Of a stretch of 64,000 nt of DNA, positions 13,301-23,039 are shown piece by piece. Each line of letters begins with the position of its first letter. Positions within the stretch are counted from its first letter, which is position 1. The stretch is from Lutjanus erythropterus (lineage: Eukaryota; Chordata; Actinopteri; Lutjaniformes; Lutjanidae). The notes under the pieces were generated by a model, which worked only from the letters and a program-made list of their open reading frames with translations, did no database searches and was not told where the DNA came from. Both the position numbers and the translations under genes were made by a program. The stretch is taken from positions 26,521,933 through 26,585,932 of the forward strand of contig CM034595.1 in assembly GCA_020091685.1 (NCBI GenBank), read 5' to 3'.

Positions 13301-16300
13301 TGTGGATTGAGGCAGATTAAGAGAAAGAGTCACATGCAAATTATTTTGAAACACTGACCTTGTAATATATAGTAGATGTAATGTTTGTGTGGTTTGTCTT
13401 TACAGATTGCTACAGAGGCCATCGAGAATATCCGAACGGTTGTCTCTCTTAACAGAGAACCCAAGTTTGAGTCTTTGTATCAGGAAAACCTTGTTGTGCC
13501 ATACAAGTACGAGAAATTGCATGATTTAAACCACAAATCCATCACTTTTATGGGATATATGAAGTATACATGTACCTTGATCAGATTTAATTAGTTTGAG
13601 GAGTGTTTTCTGATGCCGTCTTTCTCCTATTCTCTGTGCAGGAACTCCAAGAAAAAGGCCCATGTGTATGGTTTTACTTACTCCTTCTCCCAGGCCATGA
13701 TCTATTTCACTTACGCAGCCTGTTTCCGCTTTGGAGCTTGGCTCATTATAGCAGGGAGGATGGACGTCGAGGGGGTATTCCTGTGAGTAAACAGAAATTG
13801 TCTTGTCTCTAAATTCAGACATTGCATGAGGTACTTTTTGATAGGCAGTGCATTATCTACAATAGAGAGTGGCAGACATGACAGGAATACCAACATCAGC
13901 AGCAAAATGTATGTTAACCACTTAACAAAAGGTCAGACTAAAAAAGTCAGTATCAGTTTAAGTGTACCCTATATTTAGAATATTTTCATTGCTTTACCTT
14001 GCTGTCAGACAACCCTCTCTAACAGGAAACTGTTGTTAAATAAACCAAATATCACTCTGTCTTGCTAAACCAGACTCCATTGGCAAAATCAGTAATTTTG
14101 CCTTATAAAAAAACGTGAGTTTCTGGTCTACCGCTGCCTTGATCGACTTGTTTGTTTGTTACTGTGTGACTTCAGTGAATTTGAACCAACCTTTTAAAAC
14201 ACCAAAGTCACACAATAACCCAAACAAACTAATAGATTGAGATAGACCAGCAACTCCCGTTTTCTATAAGATAAAATTACTGATTTTGTCAATGGAGTCT
14301 GGTTGCTTTGGAGAGAGCAATGTTTGGCTTAAATAACATCAGTTTTTTGTAGGAAACTGTTGGAAATCTGTAGGAAATATTTATATGTTTAGGTGGGCCT
14401 TTTTTTAAGTGGCTTTCGCTTCTGACCCCTTTCCACAGCAGCACATTAATTAGCTTTCTACGCCAGTACCCCTCTCCACTTCCCCAATCTGGGGTGTGTC
14501 GACCACCATCTACAAATACACTGACTATTGATAAATACCACATACAACCCCATTTCAAATCATCTGAACTATCCCTCTGACAGTCAGTAGTTTTGATTTA
14601 TAAAAGAAAAGATGTCAAGCAGTTTAGGTTACAGCAGGTAACATCAGACCAAAACATTCCTGCTGACAGGATGACAAGAGAGGCTGTGTGAATTAATCAT
14701 TACCCTGGTTCGAGGCATGTGAAGGGCCGCTGTGCATGGGTGAGCACCAAACCCAGAACACATTGTCACAAAAGACACCTGTACCTGTGGTGACACAACA
14801 GACACACACACGTGTTTCAGGATACGAACGTAAGTCATTGTGTCACTGTTGGGAGGAGCCATCACCTTCATTTTTATTTTACCTGCTACAAAAAGAGGAA
14901 GTCCAAAGTTCATTGCGCCTTGAGCTCCTGAAGAAATATAAAACTATAAAACACAGGATTATTAACTTCTTGCCTGCATGGAGCATTTTATACAAAACGT
15001 TATATATTGCTGAACCTCAGATTTTTATCTTAGATTCTGCCCATGATCCCAAGGTTTCCAATGAGCGTATGTCAGGCTAAATTACAGGACATGTGCAGTA
15101 TGTATATGTATATGTATAGGAAATGAAAAGTGACATAAGTGGCACAAGACGTCTAGAGTTGTCTGTTTGATGTAATCTCAAAGAAAATGGGTTTGGGATG
15201 TGAATATTTCACTCAGTATCAGAATGGTGTAGGTTATAAAAATAGACAAACAAGCCAATGTGGAAAAAAGACAGTGTGAGGCTGTACTCAGGCACAGCAG
15301 TACTTTAAGCTAAATGCTGACATGCTCAATATGCTAACATGCTCACAAAGACAAAGCTAACATTCAGATATTTAGTTTGTGTAATATTTAGTATGTATTT
15401 AATTTATTTAGTACCACTGAGGATGATGGCCATTGGTCAAAAATGAAAGTGTTGGACAAAATCAAAGTTTGACCTGATGATGGTGCAAGTGAATAAAGTG
15501 AGAAAGAAAAGTTGGCAAACCTTAAAATTTCAATGCAAATATCTTCACTGTTTTTTTTTTGTTTGTTTTTTGTTTGTTTTAAGTCAAAGTCAAACTCTTG
15601 AGTTAATTTTTTTAAAAAGTTTTGCTGATCTATAATAATTTGTAAAGATAATGTACTTTCCTCTGTAGAAAAACCTGAATCATTGAGTTTTACAGACAAA
15701 ATATTCAGGCCATCAAAAATTTGTGAGAAGACTCTTAAAAGGGGACATTTTAATAATTTCAATAGCAACCATTTAATTATATAATGACAAATCAGAGCTC
15801 ACTGGGAAAAAAGTTTGAAATACAAAAGTTAATAGGTTGACAAAATGTTTTATTTCAAAACGTGAGTTTTGAAGGAGAGTTTGAGTTTGACCTTAAACTC
15901 AGACAGTTGCCTTGAATTTTCTCCACTTTTTTACAGTGAAGGAATCCCCAATGTTGTTACTATTCTGAGGACGATATGAATCTTAAAGGCAGAATCAGTA
16001 GAAATTGTTTATAAACTCAGCAGAAAGATAGTTGATTGTTGAGTCTCATTCCCAGGACGTCAGATACTGATGTTTTGGGTTGGTACAACAGCCTGAGACT
16101 AGAGCAAAATAATGAGGAAAATAAGGAAAATACTGGTTATGGGCAGGTTCTCTGCAGATACAGACACCACCACACACCACTCGTGGGTCAGTGATAATTC
16201 ATATGTTTATACAAGTCTATACATTGTTTTTTCAATGAAAATGTTGCATATTATGCCTTTAATTGAATCAAATTTGATTTCATGGCAATCCATCCAATAT

Positions 16301-19300
16301 TTGTCAAGAATTTTCATTTAAAACCAATGAAAAACTCATGGTGGCATTAGAGGAAAAGTCAAAGGATCTCAAATGTCAGGAGGATTCATCCTCAGGGGAC
16401 CGTGAATGTCTCAACAAAATTTCAGGAAATCCGTCCAGTAGTTCTCAAGATATTTCAGTCTGGACCGAAGTGGTGAACTGACCAACCCTAAAGCTTTGCT
16501 AAGCATGACTACAAATGTTAAAGTTGGAACTTAAGTACGAGTAAATTAAAGGGGGACATCAGGAACGTTAAAATATTCAACATTTGATAGAACTCTATTC
16601 ACTATTTTATCTTCACATTTCTGCTTTATTCAAGAGAATGAAAGAAGAAATATAAGTGAATGTAAGTGACATGATGTAATTTGGTTAATGTGTGAAATTG
16701 TCCATGAGTCAGATTTGACCTGTGAGCTGCACAGCCACTCCTTCATTTACTGCATGCAAACATGTGACCTGTCCCTGTTACATAAATAATAAATAAATGT
16801 AAACAAATCAGCCAATTCATCATCTCACTCAGGAGGACTGAACCTAACTGGCTAACTTGTATAATGGAAGAACAAAAGTGATGGACGTTCTTACACAAAC
16901 TAACATCTACATAATGTCCACGCTGAGTTAAGATGTTCCTGCTAGCTCAGCCTTATGTGATCCCATTTAACCCTGTATTGACTCTTAAATGTGAAAGGTC
17001 GAGCTAATGTGACTTCCTCTCCCAGGGTGATTTCTGCTGTTCTGTACGGGGCCATGGCGCTCGGAGAGGCCAACTCCTTCGCTCCAAACTACGCAAAGGC
17101 CAAACTTTCGGCTGCTCACCTCATGATGCTGATAAACAGAGAGCCCGCCATTGATAATCTGTCACAGGAGGGAGAGTCACCGGTACATCACACACAGCAA
17201 CGCACACCAAACACGATACTTATATTTCTGCTTTTTGCACACATGCTAACACATCACTCCTCTCTTATCTCTTTGATCTCCAGGATAGATTTGATGGTAA
17301 CGTGCGCTTTGAGGATGTTAAGTTTAACTACCCGTCACGTCCTGATGTGCCCATCCTCCAAGGCCTGAACCTGAAGGTGAAGAAAGGAGAGACTCTGGCC
17401 CTGGTGGGCAGCAGCGGCTGTGGAAAGAGCACCACCATCCAGCTGCTGGAGAGGTTCTACGACCCCAGAGAGGGCAGAGTGGTAAGAAGACAAACACGCC
17501 CACGCCCTTTTGTAACCTGCGTCCGTGCCTCTTCACCTACTGTCAGCGAGCTAATGGTTAGCTAGGTGGTGTGTTTATGGCTGCTTTACAGCACTGTACA
17601 GATGTGACGGGGACAGAGAGAAGACAGTGAGAGGAAAGTGTAGCGTGTGTGTTTTTATCTTTACTGCTGTCACCATTTCATTTTATCTTGATTGGACTGA
17701 TATTGTTGCCGACGGTCTTGTGAGGGAGAAAGAATATTTATTGCTATCCACTCGTCTGCCGTGTTATCACAAGGTCAGTATTTAAAGGTCCAGTGTGTAA
17801 GATTTACAGGGATTTATTGGCAAACTTTGGCAGACATGGAATAGAATATTTTATGAAACATTTATATTTACAGATCATGACTTATACTGGAGGTCATATT
17901 AATTTCAGGCAAATGTTTTATTTTCTATCCTAATGTTCACTGACAGAGCAAAACAATAAGGACTGCTCACTTGCCGGGGGCAAATAAAATGCCATGTTGG
18001 GCTGGTAAATCTAAGGGCAAGTGGTAAAAAGAGTTAAACTATAAAACTATTTTGACAATCAATAAATGGTTAAAGTAATTTTTCATGCAAAATGGCAGAA
18101 ATTGCCATTTTGAACCTCTCAAATATGGAGATTTTCTGCTTTTCTCTGGTTATTACCATATTAAATAGAATATCTTGGGTTTTGGACTAACAAACAAACT
18201 GACAGTCAACTTAAGTGTTTGTTGTTATTTGATAGCTACCAAAAAATGTTCAGGGGAAAGTGAAAAAAATATGAACATTGAACCCTGATTGACTATACAA
18301 TTGTTGTGCCTTCAAAGCATCAAAATTATTTAATATTGGCATGTAATTAATTATGAAATATTTTTCCACATCCTCGTGCTATACCTTTTATCTCTCTCTA
18401 TTTTTTTTTAAATATTTGACTAAACTGAGTTTTATGAACTGAACCCCACCAACACCCATTTAATAAGAAGGCACTGAACAATAAAGCCCCTCACGCTCTA
18501 TTCAGAGAACAAGAATATTGTTTTTGTTTAGTATTTACAAATACTTTGCCTCAGTGTTTTGGTACATAATAAATATTATAAGTAGAAAAATATTTACTAC
18601 AAGTCAGCTGTGGTTTAGTGACTTGTCTTTTTCAAGCAGATGTGATCCAGTACTTTTACTTTAACAATGGATCACTGGAAAGTATTTCAGCTCATTGTTT
18701 TGGTTTGGAACACAATTGTATTGTTTCTCACTGCTCGGCCACAGCAGTTGTTTTTATATTTTCAGGTTTTCTGTTTATCTGTCTCATGAATGTGGTACCT
18801 CAAGGACGCCTTGAGGGAATTTCTTCAAACTTGGTACAAACGTCCACTTGGACTCAAAGATGAACTGATTAGATTTTGGTGGTCACTGTGACCTCATGTC
18901 TGTCTCATTCTCATGAACATGATATCTCAGGTACGTCCAGCAGGGACTTTTATTACATCAGGCAGAAACGTCCATTTGGGCTCAACTGATTAGATTTGGT
19001 GGTCAGAGGTCAAAAGTCACTGTGGCCTTACAAAATATGCCTTTGGGTTGACAACAAGTTTTTTCAAGCCCCACCACTTGTTCTGCAATCATTTCTATTA
19101 CAATTTTCTTCTTCAGGTGCTGGACGATGTAAATGCAAAACAACTGAACATCCACTGGTTGAGATCCCAGATAGGCATCGTATCCCAGGAGCCCGTGCTC
19201 TTCGACTGCACCTTGGCCGAAAACATCGCTTATGGAGATAACAGCCGCTCTCCGTCCATGGAGGAGATAGAGGCAGCCGCTAAAGCAGCCAACATTCATA

Positions 19301-22132
19301 ACTTCATCGAAGGCCTGCCACAGGTAACTGACGTCCTGCAGTGTCAGTGATGCTCTCTTCTCAGTCGTGATAAGCACATTACACATTCCTTTTTTATATA
19401 CCACAGTTTTTATCTTTATAACATTTCAAGGCTGTCTTAGTCACCTGCAAGTCATTATCTGCTCTCAACAGTCAAGGATTGTTCCCCCAAATTACAAGAA
19501 AACTTTGTCCTTTCCTTACATTAGTGGTATTTAATGTTTTATCTCTAGTGGTATCTAGTTTTGACTGTATCTTTGGATTACCTTCTCCACCTTATTATGA
19601 TGGCGGTGAGTGGAATTTGGTTTGTGGTGCTCACAGTATTGAAAAATTACATTAAAAATACAGCAGACAGAGAAGTGCCCCTGTTACTCTGGATAACACA
19701 CTGGCCAATGGTAACACTTTATTTTATGGGTCCATGATTTCTTAATTATTTCCTGGAATTAAATTTGTTGTTTGTACAGAAGAGAAGCAAACGATAAAAA
19801 AAATTCTGGTGATCCTATTTTTAAGTCTGATCTAAATTGTTTTCTCTCCTGTGTTAATAACAAGTGAAAAAATCTCTGAAGCAGCCAACATTTATATGGA
19901 TTAGTGACAATTTATGTTGCCTTGTATACTAAGAATACTAATGTAGTGATGTTTATTTAAAACTATTATGTCATTATATTTTATGAAGCAAAGAGTGCTA
20001 CCAAGATATGGATAAAAAATAAAAAAAAAATAGATGGATCTCTTAAAACGTTTTGTGTTTGAGAGGAGACTTTTCTTGTTTGTTTAATTTTCTGTTGTTA
20101 TTGTTTACATGTGGTTTGCCCCTTTTTCTGACCAAACATCTGCACTGAAAAGGACATTTTTGGTAGGATCGTATCAATTTTCAAAACTTCCCCTTTGTAC
20201 AATCCCCTTACAGTTTTTCCTCTCAATCAGAATACATTCATGACACACAGTCTGTTTGTTGTATGTTGCATTTTTGGGTAAAATTCCTGGACTAACCATC
20301 AGTGGCTTTAATCCTGTTTATAACATGAGGCAGTGGTGAACTTCAGCCTCTTGTGGCCAACAGGAGTATTACAACAACAAGCACTTGAACCCAAACCTGA
20401 CAAAATGTTTTTTTTTTCTTTTTTTAAATAAATGTGTTCAAATTGGTACATTTTTAATCAATGAATTTCAATCAGTTGCTTGTGTTGCTTGGAACTTGGA
20501 ATTAAATATAGCAGGTCCTCCAATAAAATTACTCTCAGTCAACAGCTGCTTATGAACTCTACTAGTGCAGACTTGTCTCTCTATTTTCATTACAATTAGC
20601 ACCAATTACCTGATTCTTTGTTTCCAGGAAATTTTCTATTAGCAGGAAAATTACTGACCCATTGAACAAAGGGTTACCAGACCATTAATCCACATACCTC
20701 ACACTGTGAGGCGCCTCTGTCATCATCCGTTGGTATAACAATATCATGTGTCCCCCTCTCTGTCTTTGTTTGTGCAGAAGTACAACACTCCTGCAGGCGA
20801 TAAGGGAACACAGCTGTCAGGTGGTCAGAAGCAGCGTATTGCTATAGCCCGGGCAATCCTCCGCAACCCCAAAGTGTTGCTGCTGGACGAGGCCACATCA
20901 GCACTCGACACTGAGAGTGAGAAGGTGAGTGTTTAGTCTGTTCTTCTTGTCACAAGTCACCAGGAGCTAAACGAGCTGAATGAATCCTTCCCACAAATGG
21001 TGCTGGCACCAGTGAGACCAGAGTAAGAAGAGGTTAGCACTGCTGCCTCACAGCAAGAAGGTCCTGAGTTTGAATCCCCCGGCTTGCTGGGGCAGGGTCT
21101 TTCTGTGTAGAGTCTGCATGTTCTCCTCGTGTCTGCGTGGGTTCTCTCCGGGTTCTCCGGCTTCCTCCCACAATCCAAAGACATGCATGCTAGGTTAATT
21201 GGCGACTCTAAATTGCCCATAGGTGCGAATGCGAGTGTGAGTGGTTGTCTGTCTCTATGTGTCAGCCCTGCGATGAACTGGCAACTTGTCCAGGTTGTAC
21301 CCCGCCTCAATGTCAGCTGGGATAGGCTCCAGCCACCCGCGACCCTTTGGGAATAAGCGGTTGCAGAAAAGGAATGAATGAATGAGTTGGAGGTGAACTG
21401 TGACTTTAAATAAATAGGTGACACAAGAGATGAAAGTGATGGAGAAAGGGTTAAATTGTTTGAGGAAGTAAACTCTCAGAAAGTGGTTTGCAGGTTAACT
21501 AACTAGTTAGCTCCTCCATGCCATCCAAACAGAATAAATGTACAGGCATTTACACTTGGGGTGAATTTTAGACCATACTGACAGCACTAAATAAATAAAT
21601 ATTTAAGACTTTTCCAAACAGAATTTAAGATGATTTAATACTTCTTAGTGCCTTTTACTAGTAAATCAGAGTTTAAAACATTTAAAGACTTTTTAAGGAC
21701 CTGTTGCAACCAAGTATTCACTGGGAATCAAGGGAAAATGTGTCAAAATGCATGTATTCAACATGCATCAGCTCCAAGTTTCATCAAAACAGACCTGTAG
21801 ATAAGAGGCAGAGGAACAAGTCTAAACAGGTAGACATGTAGAAATCAACAGAGTGGATCTGCAAACAAAATATTCCCTAAATTACATTCATGTGAGCTCA
21901 CTATCATCATTTTTGTTCTTCCCAGGTGGTGCAGGAGGCACTGGACCAGGCCAGCAAGGGCAGGACATGTATCATTGTGGCCCACCGTCTGTCCACCATC
22001 CAAAACGCAGACCGCATCGCTGTCTTCCAGGGAGGGGTGGTGGTGGAACAGGGGACACATCAACAGCTGCTGGCCAAGAAGGGAGTCTACCACATGCTGG
22101 TCACCACACAGATGGGACACGGGAGGGAATAA
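452..22132 (+). CDS. abcb4: P-glycoprotein-type ABC transporter (ABCB1/ABCB4 type), 5' end outside window
   Basis: Full ABC exporter of the plasma membrane. The family pumps hydrophobic drugs or phospholipids using ATP. I place 25 exons: 452-609, 719-761, 1653-1844, 2857-3028, 3151-3275, 4333-4504, 4616-4729, 7379-7489, 7578-7703, 7847-8050, 8138-8308, 9088-9249, 9424-9618, 9924-10070, 10167-10271, 11446-11523, 12887-12970, 13086-13289, 13406-13506, 13642-13782, 17026-17182, 17284-17481, 19117-19323, 20778-20924, 21926-22132. All junctions are GT-AG. After the first split base they total 3720 nt, which is 1239 codons plus stop with no frameshift. Vertebrate members have ~1280 residues, so only the cytosolic N-terminus is missing; I found no exon for it in 1-451. 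The order is TMD1-NBD1-linker-TMD2-NBD2. The CROT genes lie tail to tail downstream, as beside human ABCB4. ABCB1 versus ABCB4 naming cannot be settled from sequence alone. Confidence 0.95.
818..1454. mobile_element. foldback element, family FB-1, copy 1
   Basis: Lies in an abcb4 intron. The left end reads towards TATGAGGTAC; the right end, reverse-complemented, gives the same TATGAGGTAC word plus a shared CTGTCCCTTTAAAG-like terminus. The sequence folds back as an imperfect inverted repeat around its centre, with a short central AT-rich segment. No coding capacity is visible. Words shared with the other FB-1 copies include GGGAAAC...CATATAAGCCAGATATCG and the TTATTGTGTGACTTTGGTGTTTT type segment. 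Confidence 0.7.
3311..3600. repeat. short interspersed fish repeat in abcb4 intron
   Basis: Begins with TAGGGCTGCACAATTGATCG, a start typical of a very common fish MITE/SINE-like repeat. It sits 35 bases after the 3151-3275 exon. The assignment rests on recalled repeat sequence, not on a search. Confidence 0.45.
5600..6278. mobile_element. foldback element, family FB-1, copy 2
   Basis: In the 2.6 kb abcb4 intron between 4729 and 7379. The fold centre is near 5880, where ACCACTGCCTCGATTGG on the left pairs with CAATCAAGGCAGTGGTAGACC on the right. Both arms contain the AACCAAATATCAC and GTGTAAACTTAAAGTGAT class of words found in the other copies. The left end is eroded. Confidence 0.68.
6360..6680. 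repeat. possible interspersed element, unclassified
   Basis: A locally GC-richer block in the same abcb4 intron, with ACAAGGGGTTAATG, a purine-rich run near 6620 and several Pvu-type CAGCTG words. It differs in composition from its surroundings and may be an LTR or non-autonomous element, but I cannot classify it. Confidence 0.25.
7379..9249 (+). other. abcb4: abcb4: exons for nucleotide-binding domain 1
   Basis: Five exons encode residues 326-583. Visible motifs are an A-loop tyrosine in NYPSRPD, Walker [10 protein letters not shown] (residues 381-389, from base 7632), the Q-loop in VVSQEP, the ABC signature MSGGQ (485-489, from base 8174), Walker B ILLLDE with the catalytic glutamate at 510, the D-loop SALD, and the switch histidine at 541 in VAHRLST. 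The signature starts with Met rather than the usual Leu. All ATPase residues are present, so the site looks competent. Confidence 0.94.
8584..8665. repeat. fragment of the CACTTGGACTCAAAGA repeat family
   Basis: Contains CACAAACATCCACTTGGACTCAAAGACGAAATGAATAG-like sequence, a shorter relative of the fuller copies at 18785-19030. Lies in the abcb4 intron between 8308 and 9088. Confidence 0.5.
9253..9312. repeat. (CA)n microsatellite
   Basis: About 30 uninterrupted CA units, starting four bases after the donor of the exon that ends at 9249. Confidence 0.98.
9424..9618 (+). other. abcb4: abcb4: linker exon between the two halves
   Basis: This 65-codon exon starts with an acidic run (EDEEEED) and continues into a basic, serine-rich segment with [14 protein letters not shown] and KEEKEKSK. 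The position and composition match the phosphorylatable linker of P-glycoproteins; RRKST fits a PKA/PKC-type site. The donor is inferred from GAG|gtgatt, joining to the DEDVPPV exon at 9924. Reading through instead stops within five codons. Confidence 0.88.
10281..10318. repeat. (CA)n microsatellite
   Basis: About 19 CA units starting ten bases after the donor of the 10167-10271 exon. This is the second CA run that directly follows an abcb4 donor. Confidence 0.97.
10375..10740. repeat. interspersed fish repeat (GCTAGCCTG/AGCTAAGCTAA family)
   Basis: Contains AACAGCTAGCCTGATCCTGTCCAAAG, a poly(A) run near 10532, GCTAAGCTAAGCTAAC near 10593 and ATCAATCTTCTCATCCAACTCTTGGC. These words occur together in a dispersed fish repeat that I recognise but cannot name with certainty. 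Intronic in abcb4. Confidence 0.5.
11298..11323. repeat. (CA)n microsatellite
   Basis: About 13 CA units in the abcb4 intron before the 11446 exon. Confidence 0.95.
11934..12778. mobile_element. foldback element, family FB-1, copy 3 (longest)
   Basis: The best-preserved copy. The left terminus AGGATAGTTTGGATTATTTG is matched by the reverse complement of the right terminus (CAATCCAAACTATCCTTTTAA). The arms stay paired for roughly 400 bases, including GTGTAC(A/G)CTATAT, GGGAAA(C/A)CA and TTTTACCTTGCAGA words, and meet near 12345 at AAAAGGTGAGCTCAGATTCAC. No ORF of transposase type is seen. Lies in the abcb4 intron ending at 12886. Confidence 0.8.
13816..14583. mobile_element. foldback element, family FB-1, copy 4
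   Basis: Starts about 35 bases after the donor at 13782 of abcb4. The left arm begins ATTGCATGAGGTACTTTTTG; the right arm, reverse-complemented, begins with the CTGTCAGAGGGATAGTTCAG class terminus. The arms meet near 14185 (GAATTTGAACCAACCTTTT). Confidence 0.7.
15290..16520. repeat. dispersed fish repeat in two halves, split by ~760 bases
   Basis: 15290-15490 holds ATGCTAACATGCTCACAAAGACAAAGCTAAC through GACCTGATGATGG. 16255-16520 holds TTCATGGCAATCCATCCAAT through CTCATGGTGGCATTAGAGG and TTTCAGTCTGGACCGAAG. In the dispersed element as I know it these two parts are consecutive. The 15490-16255 block between them therefore looks like a later insertion or replacement. Confidence 0.55.
17786..17900. 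repeat. fragment of a fish MITE (GGTCCAGTGTGTAAGATT terminus)
   Basis: AAAGGTCCAGTGTGTAAGAT at 17786 is a widespread fish element terminus. Only one end is clear. Intronic in abcb4. Confidence 0.45.
18785..19032. repeat. two diverged tandem units of a ~125-bp repeat before an abcb4 exon
   Basis: Unit 1 (about 18790-18905) and unit 2 (about 18910-19030) share the series ATCTCAGG/ACCTCAAGG, ACGTCCACTTGGACTCAA or ACGTCCATTTGGGCTCAA, CTGATTAGATTT, GGTGGTCA, GGTCA and GTCACTGTG. The array ends about 85 bases before the exon at 19117. A fragment of the same family is at 8584-8665. Confidence 0.6.
19324..20777. other. abcb4 intron, AT-rich, no gene
   Basis: No exon, RNA gene or clear element. A GGTAACACTTTATTTTATGG word near 19710 resembles the end of a common fish repeat. 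Confidence 0.4.
21028..21392 (+). repeat. interspersed retroposon-like repeat with (GAAT)n tail
   Basis: Starts near GTTAGCACTGCTGCCTCACAG and includes GTTCTCTCCGGGTTCTCCGG, CCAATCCAAAGACATGCATG-type and GCTGGGATAGGCTCCAGCC segments. It ends with a short AATGAATGAATGA tail at 21372-21385. This is one of the commonest percomorph repeats. The terminal short tandem tail implies target-primed insertion in the + orientation. The longest ORFs here on both strands are repeat-derived. Confidence 0.7.
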
Positions 22133-23025
22133 GAGGACAGGGACAGGACATAGGGAGCAAAAACGCACAGACTGTTATCGATCTTTGTGTTTTCCAGAGG
22201 CATGGATTGAGCGCTTGTGCCTTTTATTGTGAACCCCTGCTTCACATTCAAACAGTTTGAGCACCGCTGGGGTCCGAATGTGCTCTCAGCCAAACGTCTA
22301 AGTTCTGTAAGGGCCTTCTTCACAGAGGACATTTTGACAGCGCAAGTGTACATAATAAAATTAATGAATGATCTCCAATTAGTTGCTTCAGTTTCCTGGA
22401 AGTGTACATGCTGGCTCTCTGTCACAGATCACTGGCACACTTGAATGTTATTAGTAACACTTGTGCTTTTCCTGCTATGACAAGTCAAAATGTCTGCTGT
22501 GAAAAAAGCCCGCTGTATTGTTATCTCTTCATTTTTGAAAAGGTCCACTCACGTTTGTGCCTCATACATACTCTGGGACTCATGTGCGGCCAGTCCTTTT
22601 TTTTTTTTCCTGAGGGTGGAGCTGTTCACTGTTATTGATTTCTGGTGCCACCTTCTGTTAACTTCAAAACACTTGTGACAAATGCACAGTGATTAAAGCT
22701 GCCAATACACTGGATTTATTATATATCATAGTGCCTCTGAAACTGGGATCATTATTACAAATATGTTGTGTTCTACAGTTTATATATGTTTAGGAAGATT
22801 CTTTGATAATTTATTGATTGTTATCAGCTTGTTTTTGTATGTTTTCTACTGTCTGAGTTAATAATCAAGCAGAAGTGCCAGAACTGTTTACCCCAGAAAA
22901 ACAGTGTAAACACAAGGCTGGGCAGGTTTGAATTTTCCGTCACACACTAGGAACTTTATCTCTACAAATGCACTTAATTACTAACCTTTTTGGAGACTAT
23001 GCTTGTATGTAACTATTAAAGGTTT
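22133..23025 (+). other. abcb4: abcb4 3' UTR region with candidate poly(A) signals
   Basis: Non-coding sequence after the abcb4 stop. Candidate poly(A) signals on the + strand are AATAAA at 22354, ATTAAA at 22692 and ATTAAA at 23015. Which is used cannot be told from sequence. Confidence 0.5.
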
Positions 23026-23039
23026 TATATGCAATTACT

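Larger units (their letters stand above)
9924..17182 (+). other. abcb4: abcb4: exons for transmembrane domain 2
   Basis: Eight exons encode residues 649-987. They include the conserved starts SFFEVFRLN and [10 protein letters not shown], the DLGWFD elbow motif, [26 protein letters not shown] and the [10 protein letters not shown] segment before NBD2. Two junctions are split-codon (13506/13642 and 13782/17026) and restore the frame exactly. The 3.2 kb intron after 13782 is packed with repeats. Confidence 0.92.
17284..22132 (+). other. abcb4: abcb4: exons for nucleotide-binding domain 2 and C-terminus
   Basis: Four exons encode residues 988-1239. The A-loop is NYPSRPD. Walker [10 protein letters not shown] is at 1029-1037 (from base 17407), signature LSGGQ at 1135-1139, Walker B VLLLDE with Glu1160, and the H-loop histidine at 1191. 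The protein ends QMGHGRE before the stop at 22130-22132. Both ATP sites therefore retain every catalytic motif. Confidence 0.94.

Noticed and set aside
15388-15768. 126-codon minus-strand ORF in an abcb4 intron
   Set aside because: Low complexity (Lys/Asn/Gln-rich), overlaps a dispersed repeat and shows no recognisable domain.
20957-21424. 155-codon minus-strand ORF
   Set aside because: It lies entirely over the retroposon-like repeat at 21028-21392; its length reflects repeat composition, not a gene.
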